DNA of 64,000 nt from contig ML769642.1 in assembly GCA_009733575.1 (NCBI GenBank), positions 32,180 to 96,179 of the forward strand, given 5' to 3'. The notes beneath the pieces were generated by a model that did not search any database, had not been told where the DNA came from, and saw nothing but the letters and a program-made list of their open reading frames with translations. The translations under genes and the position numbers were made by a program. This DNA is from Gymnopus androsaceus JB14. Lineage: Eukaryota; Basidiomycota; Agaricomycetes; Agaricales; Omphalotaceae. Numbering within the stretch: the first letter of the stretch is position 1; each line of letters begins with the position of its first letter. Below, in pieces: positions 1 to 11,666 of this stretch.

Positions 1-39
1 TTCTACATATATCTCAGTTGATTTAAATCTCTACTTTAA

Positions 40-640
40 TTGCATCCAGATTCGATAAGAGCGCTTCCGGAGAACGAGGCACTCGAACGGCGCCGGATGA
101 CTGACAAAAAGCAAACATCCGTACATATCAACTAAGTGCAGGAAACTTGACCATGATACTAAACGATAGCTTCAGAGTAGTCAACAACAGGCTGAATTCC
201 TTCCCGGTGTCCTTGTCAACGGCTTTGGTGAGCCATAAGAGCTGCGATAGCGATCCATGCATCGTAACTAAGGTAGTACTGTATTGATTGACCGGCTTGT
301 TCCGGCTTGTTTCGGGTTGTTCAACCCAGACAAGCAGGTCAACTAACAAGCCGCAATTTACCTCGGTTTTCCTCGTACCGTATTTATAGTACAGAATGTA
401 CAGTACTCTATACATTCAATAAGTACAGGAACATACTTGCAAGCTGCTCGAAATGATAGACTCACCGCCTACCAAATCCAAGGACCAAAAGCATATAAAC
501 TAGGATCGGGAGCAAGTTCCTTTCCGTCTTTCGGCAAGAAGCGCTCGAAGTCGAAGGTGAAAGGATCAGAGCAGGCTTCGGGGTCATGGAAGATGTTCCT
601 GCAAGACTCGACGGTCGGAGTTGTTTACCGAAGGAACAGG
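40..640 (-). pseudogene. Cytochrome P450 C-terminal relic, heme cysteine segment missing
   Basis: Read on the minus strand, about 640-450 encodes a typical stretch before the P450 heme loop (FHDPEACSDPFTFDFERFLP), ending near AFG...GRR. A GTGAGT-type donor follows. After a putative intron the reading resumes at about 257 with WIAIAALM, then KAVDKDTGKE, then QPVVDYSEAIV in another frame, and it ends near 100-65 with SHPAPFEC, the usual P450 tail. The heme-ligand motif (CPG) that should follow GRR is absent, and several frame changes separate the pieces. This is therefore a dead gene fragment. Its tail resembles the family of the intact plus-strand P450 downstream, so it may be a decayed paralogue marking the cluster edge. 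The match is by motif recognition only. Confidence 0.72.
274..410. mobile_element. Small palindromic insertion inside the P450 relic
   Basis: A segment of about 137 bp is bounded by TAGTACTGTA on the left and TACAGTACT on the right. It sits in the intron-like gap of the P450 relic and contains short repeats (GGCTTGTT twice, and its complement AACAAGCC). It is probably a tiny non-autonomous inverted-repeat element. No convincing target duplication was seen. Confidence 0.4.
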
Positions 641-812
641 AAACAACCTATCCAATGTTCCCAACAATTGTCGGTCCTCATTTTGAAGATTAGTATTCAT
701 GCCTAGGGCTCTTCACCGTACGTCCTGTATACGGTACGGAGTTTTTTTCCGTATTACAGTCAAATTCTGGGCTACGGGCTGCCAGCAATGCTAGGTGGCA
801 TTGTAGCGGGTT

Positions 813-1380
813 ACACCCACACCAAAAGTGCAAAAAAAATCCACTTGAATGAAATACTCATTGATTTACCAGCTTTTGTGTGGAAAATTGCTTAGGAGTG
901 AAATTTTGAGTGGAAAATGATCATTTAGTCAAGCTACCTAATTTAATGAAAATATACTTATTGATTGAGTTTTCCAGTTACAATTGAAAAAAAGACTGAT
1001 ATATCAGTTACACTGGCAGCCGAAACGGATGGCCCCAGCAACCTACTGGATGACAGGGTTAACCTTAAGGCCCTAATTAATGCCTGCCGCCTCAGGGCTT
1101 CTCTGGACCTTAGATTAATTTCAAGCTAAGGTCAAGTTAAGGGTTTAAGTACAAAAATGATTTTTTTCTTGGTCTACTGCACACAAATACCGGTGCCTTC
1201 CCAAACCCTTCTTTAGCACTAATATTCTCATATACAAGGTTCCTTCACTTTGTTAGGTAGCTTGACTGAATGATCATTTTTCACTCAAAGTTTCACTAGC
1301 GATTTTTCACACAAAAGTTGGTAAATCAAGTGGTACATATTTCATTCGAGCGGATTTCTTTGTACTTTTGGACTTGGGCA
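813..1380. mobile_element. Non-autonomous element with ~130 bp terminal inverted repeats
   Basis: The left arm (about 813-947) and right arm (about 1251-1380) are inverted copies of each other. Shared blocks include CCAAAAGT, GAATGAAAT, TTGATTTACCA, TTTTGTGTG and AATGATCATT.AGTCAAGCTA. The centre of about 300 bp has no coding potential. This is a MITE-type element of unassigned superfamily, and the exact ends and target duplication are not resolved. The rest of 641-1643 holds no recognisable gene. Confidence 0.75.
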
Positions 1381-1643
1381 CGAAACACAGAGACGTTTCA
1401 ACAATGTGGAAATATCATACATTGGGGTTTGTTTTTAGAAGCATCTCCTCGCGAAAAGAAGCCGTCAATATCGGAGGTTCAAGCTCGAGTAGGTTCGTTG
1501 AGTCGGTATCAATTATTCCAATTTTCCAGCTCTAAATCCAATCATGTAACTATTTTTCGAGTAAACGCAGCCTAACCGTATAATCATGTATTAATGCGAA
1601 CAAATTCTCTTTATTTATAACAAGTCTTCCACTGGTGTACTTA

Positions 1644-3382
1644 TTACAACTCACTGTGTGCGGCAGACTCATAAACAGTACCCTTTTCCGGTTCATCCTG
1701 AGGAAGCTTGAACCCTCCCTTCCATAATTGACCCAACACATTGTCTGAATCATAGATTCCCTTGACCTTCTTCATCCTCAGAAGATCTTCCTTGCTTACC
1801 GAACGAGTGTACACAGATTGTTCGTCATTGGCATAGTTGAGATAGACAAACTTGTTGAAAATCCCCCGCTGACGAGCAAGATCTTCACCCCAAGCCCCCA
1901 GTTTGCTCGTAGCTTGGCTCATGACGTTGTCGTTGGCACCATCTTTCCACGAAATAAGGAAACACACAACTGAAATAGTACCAGGATTAGAAACATCTGC
2001 GATACACAGCGTAGATGACTTACCAGCGAGGTCATCGTCCGACTCCAATAATACATTTCGGAATGGGTTTCCTCCAGTCTCGGAGCTTGCGGTAAGGAAC
2101 CCTTTAGTGATAGGCTGGAAGGCCAAGTCCCAATGCATTCCAGATACATATTCAAGCTCGTCGAAGATTTTCTTCGCCTGTGAGAACACGTCCCAGATGA
2201 ATGGAGCATCGAGCTTGACAGTGAAGGTGAACCATCTGTTGCGCTTCTTGTCAGCAAAATCCGAAGACTGAAGATCGTCAACGAGATTGAGCAAAGAAGT
2301 GACTCTCGTAGAATCGTCGATGGATGTGGTGGTGGACAGAGGTGAGCTTGGAACGGAGTCAAGGGAGGCATGCCAAATGGTAGCTATCTCGTCAACATTT
2401 CCCTTTCGCCACCTTCCTAGAATTAGTGCCTGCAGCTCTTCTCTCGTAGCGGCTTCACTCCGAGCAAACGAAATCCAGCGATCAAGAAGACGTGGTGTTT
2501 CCTCGGCAGTAATAGGATAGGTACGAATCCCACCCCAGACATCCTTCAAGGGATAGGTCAACGCGTCTATACGCGTCACTATGCCAAAGTTCGTGCTTCC
2601 CAACTTCAGAGCCCAGAACAGATCCGAATGGGAGTTTGCGTTCGCATTTACGATCGCACCATCGGCTAGAACCACTTCGTAGTTGACGATATTGTCGGAA
2701 CCAAAGCCGTGTTTGAATGAGAGCAAACTTATCCCACCACCTGTAGTATCAATATTTCAGCAGAAGTTGGATAACCGATAATAACCCAAAAAAAGTCACC
2801 TAAGAAGTATCCAGCAACTCCCACTTCTGGCATGCGGCCACCCACAGTGGTTAGATTGTGCTGCTCCATAGCAGCGTAGACGCTACTCCACTTTGGAACC
2901 AGGTCCAAGGTGTACTATACCCTTCTGCTCGTCCACGTCTATCTCATTCAAATGGGCCAGGTCCAGTGTAACTCCTCCTACTACGTTGGAGCCTGTCCAA
3001 GTCATGTGGCCCCCGGAGCGTACAGCGAATGGACATGAGTGCTTTGCCACAGTCGTCATAATGAGAGAGACTTCGGAAGATGTGCCAGGAGATACACGAC
3101 AGGAGGGTTGCATCTCGGCGTGTTGGAGGATGAAGTAGCTCTGTTGCTGACGCTCATATTCAACTGACCCCGGGAGATGGACGAGGGATGGAAGGGTCTC
3201 CGAAAGCGCAGCACACTGCGCACATAAAAGTCAAGATTATCGATCCTAAGTATTGTCGTTTGACTCACACATAGGCTAACGGCCTCCTTGTCCGTAGTAA
3301 GGCTCAATGGCGTTTGAGTCTGAGAGGCCTCTGCAAGAGCTGCGATGAGAGGGATAAGCAATGAGTGAATTTTGGACTTCAT
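1644..3382 (-). CDS. Secreted FAD-linked oxidoreductase (PCMH/berberine-bridge-like)
   Basis: A flavin-dependent oxidase of the FAD_binding_4 (PCMH) type, which typically oxidises small metabolites using O2 in the secretory pathway. The N-terminus (MKSKIHSLLIPLIAALAEAS) is a signal peptide. Exon 2 carries FAVRSGGHMTWTG, whose His is the expected covalent FAD attachment site, then VTLDLAHLNEI and HLGPGSK. After a short intron come GYFLGGGISLLSFKHGFG and NYEVVLADG. The tail has VYLNYAND near the expected C-terminal FAD contact. At about 2892-2894 an extra A (AAAG, where AAG is expected before TGGAGTAGC) throws the reading out of frame. Downstream coding is otherwise clean, so this is either a recent frameshift or a consensus error in a homopolymer. 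Start chosen at the only ATG that gives a signal peptide. It is the first intact gene of the putative cluster. Confidence 0.85.
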
Positions 3383-3929
3383 CTCGATAACAGCGCTCGT
3401 TGATATCTGAACTCAATTACAGGTACCAAGGGCCTTTTAAACTTTTCAGTGTCGACTGCTCCAATATGTACTCAGCAATCATAGCAACTTTGCGGAGAGG
3501 CCTGTTCGCCGCAACGATTTTGAGAGATAGCCAGAAATTTTACAAGCGGTTGGAGAGCGGCCAGATGAACCAGTTCGAACGAACGCGCTTGATGGCTCGA
3601 CCGAGTTTCCCCGAGGGTACATAAGTATACGGTGTTCGGTGATAATCTCCGGATCCGTTATTAATGATTCGAGTCCGACCCTTCAATTGTGCAGATCCTA
3701 TGCAGATTTCAGAGACCCTAAAGTTACTAGATGACCAATGTGAAATGAGTAAGAAGATACACCGAGACCGAGCCCCATGGGGACTCGGAATGAATTTAAC
3801 GAGGACGCAACAGAATAGATGCAATCGTTATATTCAAAGGTACGTCCTTCGCAACGTGTTTCAACATGATCATGACTCAAAGCCACCGCTCCGTATAAGT
3901 CCTACCTCGGACGGCCAAGATAATTTCTA

Positions 3930-4151
3930 GTAAGATACGCTAAGGACGCAAGCGCCATATCACGTGACAGCTCAAGCTGATATTGAGCCAGCAACAAATT
4001 TTTTCAAAAAGGCCACAGTAAGGTTATGCAGAATCTTGAGGCTTTCCGACGTATAAATATCAAAGGGTTTGTGAGTTTTTGAGAAAGCCTTAGCAAAAAT
4101 ACTTCGAATAAAGATCATGTGATATAGGCCTTGTGTCTTAGCGTATCTTAC
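3930..4151. mobile_element. 222 bp MITE between the FAD oxidase and P450
   Basis: The ends are GTAAGATACGCTAAG (from 3930) and its complement CTTAGCGTATCTTAC (to 4151). The arms stay similar for about 39 bp, including TATCACGTGA against TCATGTGATATA. There is no coding capacity. It occupies part of the 950 bp gap between the 5' end of the FAD oxidase and the 3' end of the next gene. The rest of that gap shows nothing recognisable. Confidence 0.75.
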
Positions 4152-4332
4152 CTTTGGTGTGGTCCATGTCTATAGTTAGCTCAAAGTACAAACTCGAACT
4201 GGCAGACAAATGCTAAGAGACATTCTTGTCATTCAAATAAAGCTACACATTGTCTACATAATTTCGGATAAAGCCCTATAGCCTTTAAGTTCTTCACTTT
4301 CTTCGGTGACTCATTCTTCCAGAATAAGTTCT

Positions 4333-6370
4333 TTACTGGCGTTTGGTGAAAATCAAAGTGGCACGTGGGTCGGGGAAGATAGCTCTGTTGAACTGAACCG
4401 TCTTCGGGCTGGCCTTCACACCGGAAGGGAAAGACAAGTCGTAGTTGAGCAGAATGTGGCCAATAATGATTTTCAACAAGTACTATTGAGGTGTTTAATC
4501 ATCAGTGTTTTTATAGAGGGATAGTATGCTTACACTCGCAAAGAAACGACCTGGGCAAGCATGACGACCTGGAGACCGCTTATAAGTATTGATAGCATCG
4601 GCACACCAAGGCATAAACTCACCGGTCCCAAATACGAGTGCCTTCGAATGGTCACAAGTCAGTTTAAATATGCTGCGTCAGGATACAGCGACTTACATGC
4701 CCGTCAGCAGCAACGAAAGTATGTTTGGGATCAGTGACCGTTCGCGCCTCCTTCTCACGTAACCTGTAGAACCGAAGCAGGTCGCATTTATCAGGATCCT
4801 CGTAGTATCCCTTGTCGAAATGGACTGGTTGATGATCTATCACGACCGTGGATCCACGAGGGATGTAGGTTCCATCACCGAGACTGAGGTCCTCCAGAGC
4901 AATACGGTGGGATCCCACTGTAACACGATTTCAAGGCGCCAGTCAGTGATACAAGCTCTCGTAAAATTCACTGGTAAAAACATACCATGTGCGAGTCCGA
5001 AGACACGCCCTACTTCCGTGAGAGCACTATCGATCCTGCCAAACCTAAGGAGGGCTTTCTTGGTCCAGCCACCTTCTTGTTGGAGTGCCTGTATGACTTC
5101 TGCTCGCATGGCGCCAATTTCGGCCTCCGGGAGTGTAGCGATTTCGAAGAGAGTGCGGCTCAGCATAACAGAGCTACGCAAACATGATCATAGTATGATC
5201 AAGTCTGACCAAGGTGTATAGCAAAGGAGGACTTACGAAGTATGGGTCGAGGCGAAGTTGAGGAAGAGAACACGTTTTGAGACTTCCTCGACGGTTTTGA
5301 CAGACGCTGGGTTGCGGATGAGGGCATGGACCATAGATTTCTATTATTATCATCAGCGTCACTCTGTGAACAATGTAACGTCCACGTACATCCTCGTTGG
5401 CGATTTCTGACTCGTCAATGCAGGCTTTAACATATGGACGCAAACCCTTGAGTGGTTCACGTCTACCACCGGCGAAGAAGAATATATACGATAGAATCCT
5501 TGTGGAAAGGGGTCAGGATATTGTCAACACGAATGCCAGGCTTGAACGTACGGTCTCAAAGCAGGCGGAGTGATACGTAGGTAGCCCGCATGCTTGCTCA
5601 TGTTTCGAATGAATCTTGACATCACTTGAAGGTATTCTGGGCTTCTGCACAACTGCTCGCCTACGATAACGCGGTTGGTCACCCGGGCAATCAAATTATT
5701 GAGTACATAGACGATGGGGAGCTCAATGAGACCTGCGCGGGGTCGTTTAGTCGAAACCTAAATCGTAAAGTTCTCGGAACCTACCTGTACCCTGCTTAGT
5801 TTCGAACAGATCATCGACAGAAAGCTGAGTCTCTTCTAGCAGCGGAGCAATGTAGCTTTCCATGGAACGATTAGCTGATGTGCGCAGCACGTTTACAAGA
5901 GCCGTTCTATCGGTGACATCTAGGGTATACTTCTGAAGGAGCACTGCGGTGAAAGCATTCATTTGATCGAACTGGAGGCCCGAGAATCAGTTTCATTCGA
6001 ATTGTGGATACCGATTTTGCTTACCAGTTTGTCGGAGTCAGACTTGATAGACTCAACAAAATCATTTCCCAAGACAAAGAAGATTCCAGACTGGTAGACG
6101 ATGAGCTCAGGTTAATAAAATGCACTGTGGACTGCCACTCCTCACAAAGGTACGGATAACAAATGGACGACCTCCCCATCTCATTCGCCCTTCCTCCAGA
6201 ACCCCCTTCATATCAGCACGACAACGAATGGCTTCGTTGAGGTAGCCTAATATTCCAGGCTCCCCAAGACATTCGATTCCGCCCGAGTAGGAGGTTGCTT
6301 GATACAAGCGATAGTAGAGGGCAGCCAAAAAAGCTACAATAGCTACGGCTAAAGCAGGGAGAGAAAGCAT
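4333..6370 (-). CDS. Cytochrome P450 monooxygenase (ent-kaurene-oxidase-like fungal class)
   Basis: A membrane-anchored heme monooxygenase. Residues 1-22 form the N-terminal hydrophobic anchor. The gene has many introns. The I-helix region is poorly resolved. Near the C-terminal third the minus strand encodes ALTEVGRVFGLAH (ExxR as EVGR) and then IALEDLSLGDGTYIPRGSTV. After two introns it encodes ALVFGTG joined to RHACPGRFFAS, the heme-binding loop with its Cys. The last exon gives HILLNYDLSFPSG and ends FTKRQ-stop at 4333. The RHACPGRFFA signature and this tail match fungal oxidases of the ent-kaurene-oxidase/CYP503 type. It is transcribed divergently from the next P450 across 532 bp. All motifs needed for activity are present. 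The substrate cannot be told from sequence. Confidence 0.87.
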
Positions 6371-6902
6371 TTTGAAGGAGAGTTTTCACAATTCGAAATC
6401 ATCTCAGACCTTTAAGAACTGAAGGAAAAGAACCAGTGGTGTTGTCATTGGAAATTTGGCGCATACAGATATGGGAATTATCGCATTGAATTCCCCTGGA
6501 AGTTCGCTAAACTTTGTACCGATAGCGTATACAATGACCGGAACAGCATCAAGTTTTGAGATACTTTCCGAGACACTCCACTGTAGTAGACTCTAATCCT
6601 TGCGGCGAACCAAAGAATCCGGTGAACCAAGATTAGATGTATGCGGCCAGCGGCACCGTCATTCACAGAACAAGAATGTTATACATTCGCGATGCAACGG
6701 TGTGATGTGGTTCAAATGCCGTCAGGAAAGCAAAGGATGGTAGCGGTGGACTGAAAGCAAACGGTACAGATCACGTGGAAAACTCGCTCTAATATTCTCC
6801 ATCACCGGCAAAATTTGGATATGCGGTGAGTATGGTCAGAGCTACGTATGCTCTAAACCTGCGCTATAAGGAGCCTCATTCAAACCATTTGTTTGCTGAC
6901 TT
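6371..6902. promoter_or_regulatory. Divergent promoter shared by two P450 genes
   Basis: The 532 bp between the two P450 start codons must hold both promoters. CTATAAGG at about 6865 lies about 35 bp before the plus-strand ATG and can serve as a TATA element. A palindromic CACGTG (6772-6777) is a possible bHLH/bZIP-type site. The shared promoter implies co-expression. This is inferred from layout and not from known sites. Confidence 0.4.
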
Positions 6903-9062
6903 ATGGCAATGGCTTCCATAGAACCTATCACCACCATCGGAAAAGCTCTCGCTTTCACCACCCTGCTCTATGTTTCCTATCAGATAATTGGCCGATCGCG
7001 CAAGCGTTATCCTCCTGGGCCCCGAGGGTTACCTTTACTTGGCAATCTTTTTGACTTACCAAAACGCGAGGAATGGGTGGCATACAAGGAAATGTCTCGC
7101 AAGTATAGTAAGTAAGGACAAAAGACGTAACGGTCAATTTACCTCACTATCACAGACTCGGATCTCATATACCTTGATGTGCTCGGAACGTCAATCGTAG
7201 TTGTCAACTCCTTAGAGGTTGCGCAAGATTTGTTCGACAAACGTTCCTCCATCTACTCTGATAGGTCCTCTATGTCTTCCCTTCTTGACCTCATTGCGCT
7301 GACGATCCAACAGGCCACGTATGCCAATGTTAAATGAGCTGTAAGGTCATTGAACTTTTCGTTTTTTCCTATCGTTCAAACTTTTTTCAGTATCGGATTC
7401 GACTGGCACTTTGCCTTCATGCCCTATGGAGAGCCATGGAGAGGTTCGTCTTCTCATTGATACTCTGTATTATCGATACTGACAAGATTTTAGAACGTCG
7501 CAGACTTTTTCACAAAGAATTCACACCGCCCGCCACGTTACTTCACCGTCCTCGTGAACTCGAAGCTACCCGAAAAGCTCTTGTAAAGTTTTTGGACAAT
7601 CCTGATGGCGATTACCTTTCGAAATTTCGCTAGTAAGCCGTTTCACCTTACCATCACTGGACTGTACTGATACGTGCAACTCGTAGCTTATCGTCAACTA
7701 TCATTCTCGGTACCGCATATGGTATTGACGTCCAAAATAACAATGACCCCTACGTAAACGTATCTGAGAGAGCTGTGTACGCTATCACTCAGGCTGGGAA
7801 CATACCTTCCTACTTGGTCGATCAGATTCCTGCCCTTAAGTATATCCCAGAGTGGTTTCCCGGAGGAGGGTTCAAAAAGCAGGCTAGGGAATGGCGAGAA
7901 TATGCCAATGACACTCCTACTCTTCCGCTGAAGTTTGTCAAGGACTCCCTAGTAAGCTTGATACTTTCTGCGTCCACATGCCACTGATTCTCTTCCAAGG
8001 CGGATGGTACTGCAAGATCCTCCATTGCATCTCGATTAATCAGTGGCATGGACGAAGAGGGCAACCGGACTCCTGAGAACGAGGCACTGTTGCGAGACGT
8101 CTTGGGTTCTATATACGTAGGTGTGTGAACCCACAGTTCCTCTCCTCATAGGGGTTCTCATTGAGCTTTAATGTCTTTGTAGCTGGAAGTGATACGGTGA
8201 GCTCCGTTCTACGCCTTCGTGCTCCAGTTTTGATTTTGATCGCTTTCTTCAGACCACTGCAGTTCTCGAAAACTTTGTACTTGCCATGGTGAAGAATCCC
8301 GATATGTTGAAGAAAGGTCAAAGAGCAGTAGATGCGGTCACTGGTCCTAATCGACTTCCCGATTTTTCTGATCAAAATAGCATACCGTATGTCGACGCGC
8401 TCTTGAAAGAATCCCTTAGATGGAGGCCAATTACGCCATTGGGTCAGTCATCCATATCACAATCCTACCGAGTTGATTCTAACTCCGGTGCATACACAAT
8501 AGCTGCACCTCATCGTCTCATGACAGACGATGAATACCAAGGATATCATATTCCTAGAGGCTCCATCGTTGTAGGAAATTCCTGGTTAGTCTTCTTCCAT
8601 TCTCATTCGAAACAGGTTGACCTACATTGACCAGGGCAATGCTACATGATGAAGTCCTTTACGGACCCGACACTCATCTTTTCAACCCTGAACGTTTCCT
8701 CACTTCTGATGGCAAAATCGATTCTGAAGTCAAGCATCCCGAGATGCTTTTCGGATTCTCAAGGCGTCAATGCCCCGGAATGGACATGGCGGAATCATCC
8801 ATCTGGATGACGATTGCCTCCATGCTCGCCTGTTTTGATATTCTTAAAGCTGTGGATGATGCTGGACGTCCTATTGAGCCTGTCGAGGAATACAGTTCTG
8901 GTATGGTGTGGTGAGTGCCCTATCGTCTTAAATTCGAATTTAGAAGAGTTCGCTAAACGGTTCTTAATTAGTCGCCCGCGACTTTTCAGATGTTCCATTC
9001 AGCCTCGATCTCCTCGCGTGGAGACTTTGATTCGGGAGGGTTTGCAGCATGAAACTTTCTGA
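6903..9062 (+). CDS. Cytochrome P450 (O-methylsterigmatocystin-oxidoreductase-like)
   Basis: A microsomal P450 split by many short introns. Residues 1-30 carry the anchor, followed by the proline hinge RYPPGPRGLPLLGN. Joined exons give YSDRPRMPMLNEL and FDWHFAFMPYGEPWR. The I-helix oxygen-activation motif AGSDTTTAV spans the intron near 8200. ExxR is KESLRWRP at about 8410, and the PERF-type motif is FNPERFL. The heme loop is FGFSRRQCPGMDMAES at about 8750. The last intron is at about 8911-8971, and the protein ends RPRLFRCSIQPRSPRVETLI...-stop at 9062. Every key motif is present and every splice junction I checked keeps frame, so it appears functional. Agaricomycetes annotate this group as O-methylsterigmatocystin oxidoreductase-like. 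The true substrate is unknown. Confidence 0.92.
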
Positions 9063-9288
9063 CTTCACCTAGTAGATCAGCATGTACCTATTCCAATTCT
9101 CTTTTTCGATTGAATCAAATCAGCCATTGAAGAATCTGAGCTACTATCGTCGACGCTACCCGCCAGTGAGATAGTCATGCCGTATTAGTTGCGGCTTTCC
9201 GTCTTTTAGATCTGTAGTCTGTCAACACAGATAGATTGTCACGATTGCGTACAACACTACAGTTTGTTTTGGGCGCAAAGTCACGCAC

Positions 9289-9326
9289 CGCAAGGATAAC
9301 GACTTAGTCACCCAGTTATCCTTGCG
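9289..9326. repeat. Perfect 12-bp hairpin upstream of the hydrolase gene
   Basis: CGCAAGGATAAC (9289-9300) and its exact complement GTTATCCTTGCG (9315-9326) flank a 14-nt loop, 90 bp before the hydrolase start codon. It could be a palindromic regulator site or the remnant of an inverted-repeat insertion. No function can be assigned. The rest of 9063-9415 shows only a TATA-like ATTTAAATA at about 9372. Confidence 0.5.
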
Positions 9327-9415
9327 CGCACCGCAGACATTTGAGTTAGTGCGGCGCTCTTCAATGATAGTATTTAAATAAACCGAGCCGAAGATGCGCC
9401 CAGAGGATCGCCGTT

Positions 9416-11059
9416 ATGTCTCTACAACAACTCACACCTCGAGAACGTTGGCAAATATGGGTAAAACTAGCCATGACTGCGTGAGTGATGTTTTGTGTAC
9501 ACGATACCATAGTCTTACCTATTATCATCTAGCTTCGGTCATGCTTTGCGGCGGCCTCAGTTTCCCTCTACAGAATAAACCATTCAAACGAGCAATCTTT
9601 GATGCAAGTGTACGGTTTCTTACATCGGACCTTTCCATTCCCCAGTCGCAGTCCTTCAGTAAGGCTGGAGTGACGGTTTACCAGGAGTGGGCCAAGGAGA
9701 TGGGATTCAAAAGTGAGATTGACGAGCTCGGGGAGGAGGCTCAGCTGCTCTGGGTTGGCCCCAAAAGTGCCGATCGAATAGTGCTCTACATTCCAGGTGG
9801 GTTAGGCAATATTGTATTGCATACGGATGTTGATACCATCCTCTACTTCAAGGCGGAGGATACGTGAGCCCATCCATCAGCAAATGGGGAAAAACTTGCG
9901 AGCTTTCGGCGCTTGCGGTAGCTTTTCTACTTGCACGCAAGCTCGCAAGTAAATTTTGATAATAATTGAGGCTCGTTTGCAATAAATTGTACTAGAAATA
10001 ATAAATATTGGTATAAGAATCAGTTGTCCTCTTTATTGAAAGCAAGTGAATGGTATGTATGGAAGAATAAGCGTTGTGTGCAGAAAAAGATGTGGCGCGT
10101 GTGGAAAAATCCGACACTTGCGGAAAAACGGGTTGACTTGCGAGGTTGCGGACTTTCGGCTTTTTGGGTTGTGCAAGCTTGTACAACCAGCCGCAAGTGC
10201 CGAAAGTTTTCCCCCTTTTCCTGATGTCACCGACTACATGATTCGCTTCTTCCACCGAATTCAGCAAGAAACCGAAACGAAAATCAAGGGAAAAGAGGTT
10301 GCAGTCGTCATTCTTAATTATTGTTCGTGTACGGTTTGGATGAAATCTATTATTTGACTAACCCCCTTCGCAGCTCAATACCCAAAGGTATTTCCAACAC
10401 AACTGATCCAAATTGTTTCCGCCATCAATCACCTCTTCTCAACGGGTGTGAAAGCTTCCAATCTAAGCCTCATTGCAGACTCTGCCGGCGCCAATATCGT
10501 TCTTCAACTTCTCTCCCATACGCTTCATTCTATCCCACAGGTCCCTCATTCCCTTCTCTCCACGGATGGTTTGAACTCCCTTCGAGGAATCTGCTTAATG
10601 TCACCTTGGGTCAGTCTCAACGAAGCGACCCCTTCGCATTTCCAGAATGATACCCATGACATCCTGGCTTCAAAGGTAATTGCTTACCATACATAGAGAC
10701 TCGATTTGTATGTTGACCCAATCGCGAATTCTCAGACTTTTCTTTACTGGGGATCGGCCTACGTGGCCAAGGTTCCTACGAGTTGGCGCCAATACGTCAA
10801 AGTCAACTGCGCACCCGAGAATTGGTTCAACGACATCGACAAGTTGGTCAATCGGGTGCTCATAACGGTTGGAGGAAGCGAGGTCCTTCTAGACGATGCG
10901 GTCAGCCTGAGGGAGCAACTAGTCCGAGTGCATCCAGAGGTTCATATAGATATACAAGCTGGTGGTCTACATGATGATCCTATCTTGGATAGCGGCGCGA
11001 ATGTGAAGACACTGGGACGCGTTGCACAGCTGGTGATTGCTTGGTTGGCCGCCGAGTGA
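9416..11059 (+). pseudogene. Steryl-acetyl-hydrolase-like alpha/beta hydrolase, split by a transposon
   Basis: An HSL/Say1-type alpha/beta hydrolase that would deacylate small esters. The start at 9416 gives MSLQQLTPRERWQIWVKLAM and a clean splice to FPLQNKPFKRAIFD. A second splice yields the oxyanion-hole motif YIPGGGYVSPSISKWGK, which is broken at 9886 by a 330 bp inverted-repeat element. Reading resumes at about 10216 with FPDVTDYMIRFFHRIQQ. The nucleophile elbow is IADSAGAN (Ser, about 10485). The acid/His region is LLDDAVSLREQL then GGLHDDP (about 10985). It ends QLVIAWLAAE-stop. Around the intron at 10318-10373 the joined product reads NYSQYP, where the family has an insertion like SLAPEAQYP, so about five residues may be lost. 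Unless the insertion is spliced out, the enzyme is inactive here. Confidence 0.82.
9886..10215. mobile_element. 330 bp inverted-repeat element inserted in the hydrolase exon
   Basis: The left end reads GGGGAAAAACTTGCGAG then CTTTCGGCGCTTGCGG. The right end is the inverted match (CCGCAAGTGCCGAAAG, then TTTTCCCCC). The two ends differ by a short insertion in the left arm. Internal copies of CTTGCG and GCAAG motifs make the element strongly self-complementary. Hydrolase coding sequence abuts both sides. No clear target duplication was found. Confidence 0.78.
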
Positions 11060-11666
11060 GACTTGAAAATGCTCCTGAATGTATGTTCTTGTGTAATAGT
11101 ATATTTAACCCAATCGGGCACGATTCATATCATGGAAGATTCGGGAAACGAGGGTCGCGGGACAGCTTCACTTTGCGGAGACTGAAGACCAGGAAGAAAG
11201 GGAAATGGAGGCGTGATAAGAGCAAGACGGGCAAGATTCATAGCAGAATCATACGAAGGCAATGAGAAGCACTCATACCTCTGAATCTGGATTACTCGGG
11301 TTGTATCGTTTAGCTATCCTTAGCATTCAAGGTGTTGTCGCTTTCTTCGATTTTCTTGATACCAGTGTTCAAATCCCTCCATTGAAACTGTTGAAGATGC
11401 GTGACGGGTCGGTCAAAGCGGATATTGGTCGAGCCCCACCGGAAATCCCAACTTCCGGTTTCCATATACCAAGTTCAGTTTTTCCTTTTATCTGATTCCG
11501 TTTTCATTAGTTTCCTAGTTTCGACTATCCATACACGTTTTACCTACTTAAACTTCTCAACGCTCCTCATTCAAATTTCCTCTCAGTTACATATTACGGC
11601 GACCGACTTGCTGCGCAAGATCGGTCGTTACGGACTTTACCTATATACAGACTTTTAGCTATTATC

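Noticed and set aside
437..706. 89-codon plus-strand frame with a Lys/Ser-rich segment
   Set aside because: It is the shadow of the minus-strand P450 relic, which has clear family motifs.
1903..2520. Plus-strand frames over the FAD oxidase
   Set aside because: Antisense shadows of a well-supported oxidase; no motif of their own.
11101..11658. Short plus-strand frames after the hydrolase
   Set aside because: No motifs, no splice continuity and biased composition; likely untranslated or intergenic sequence.
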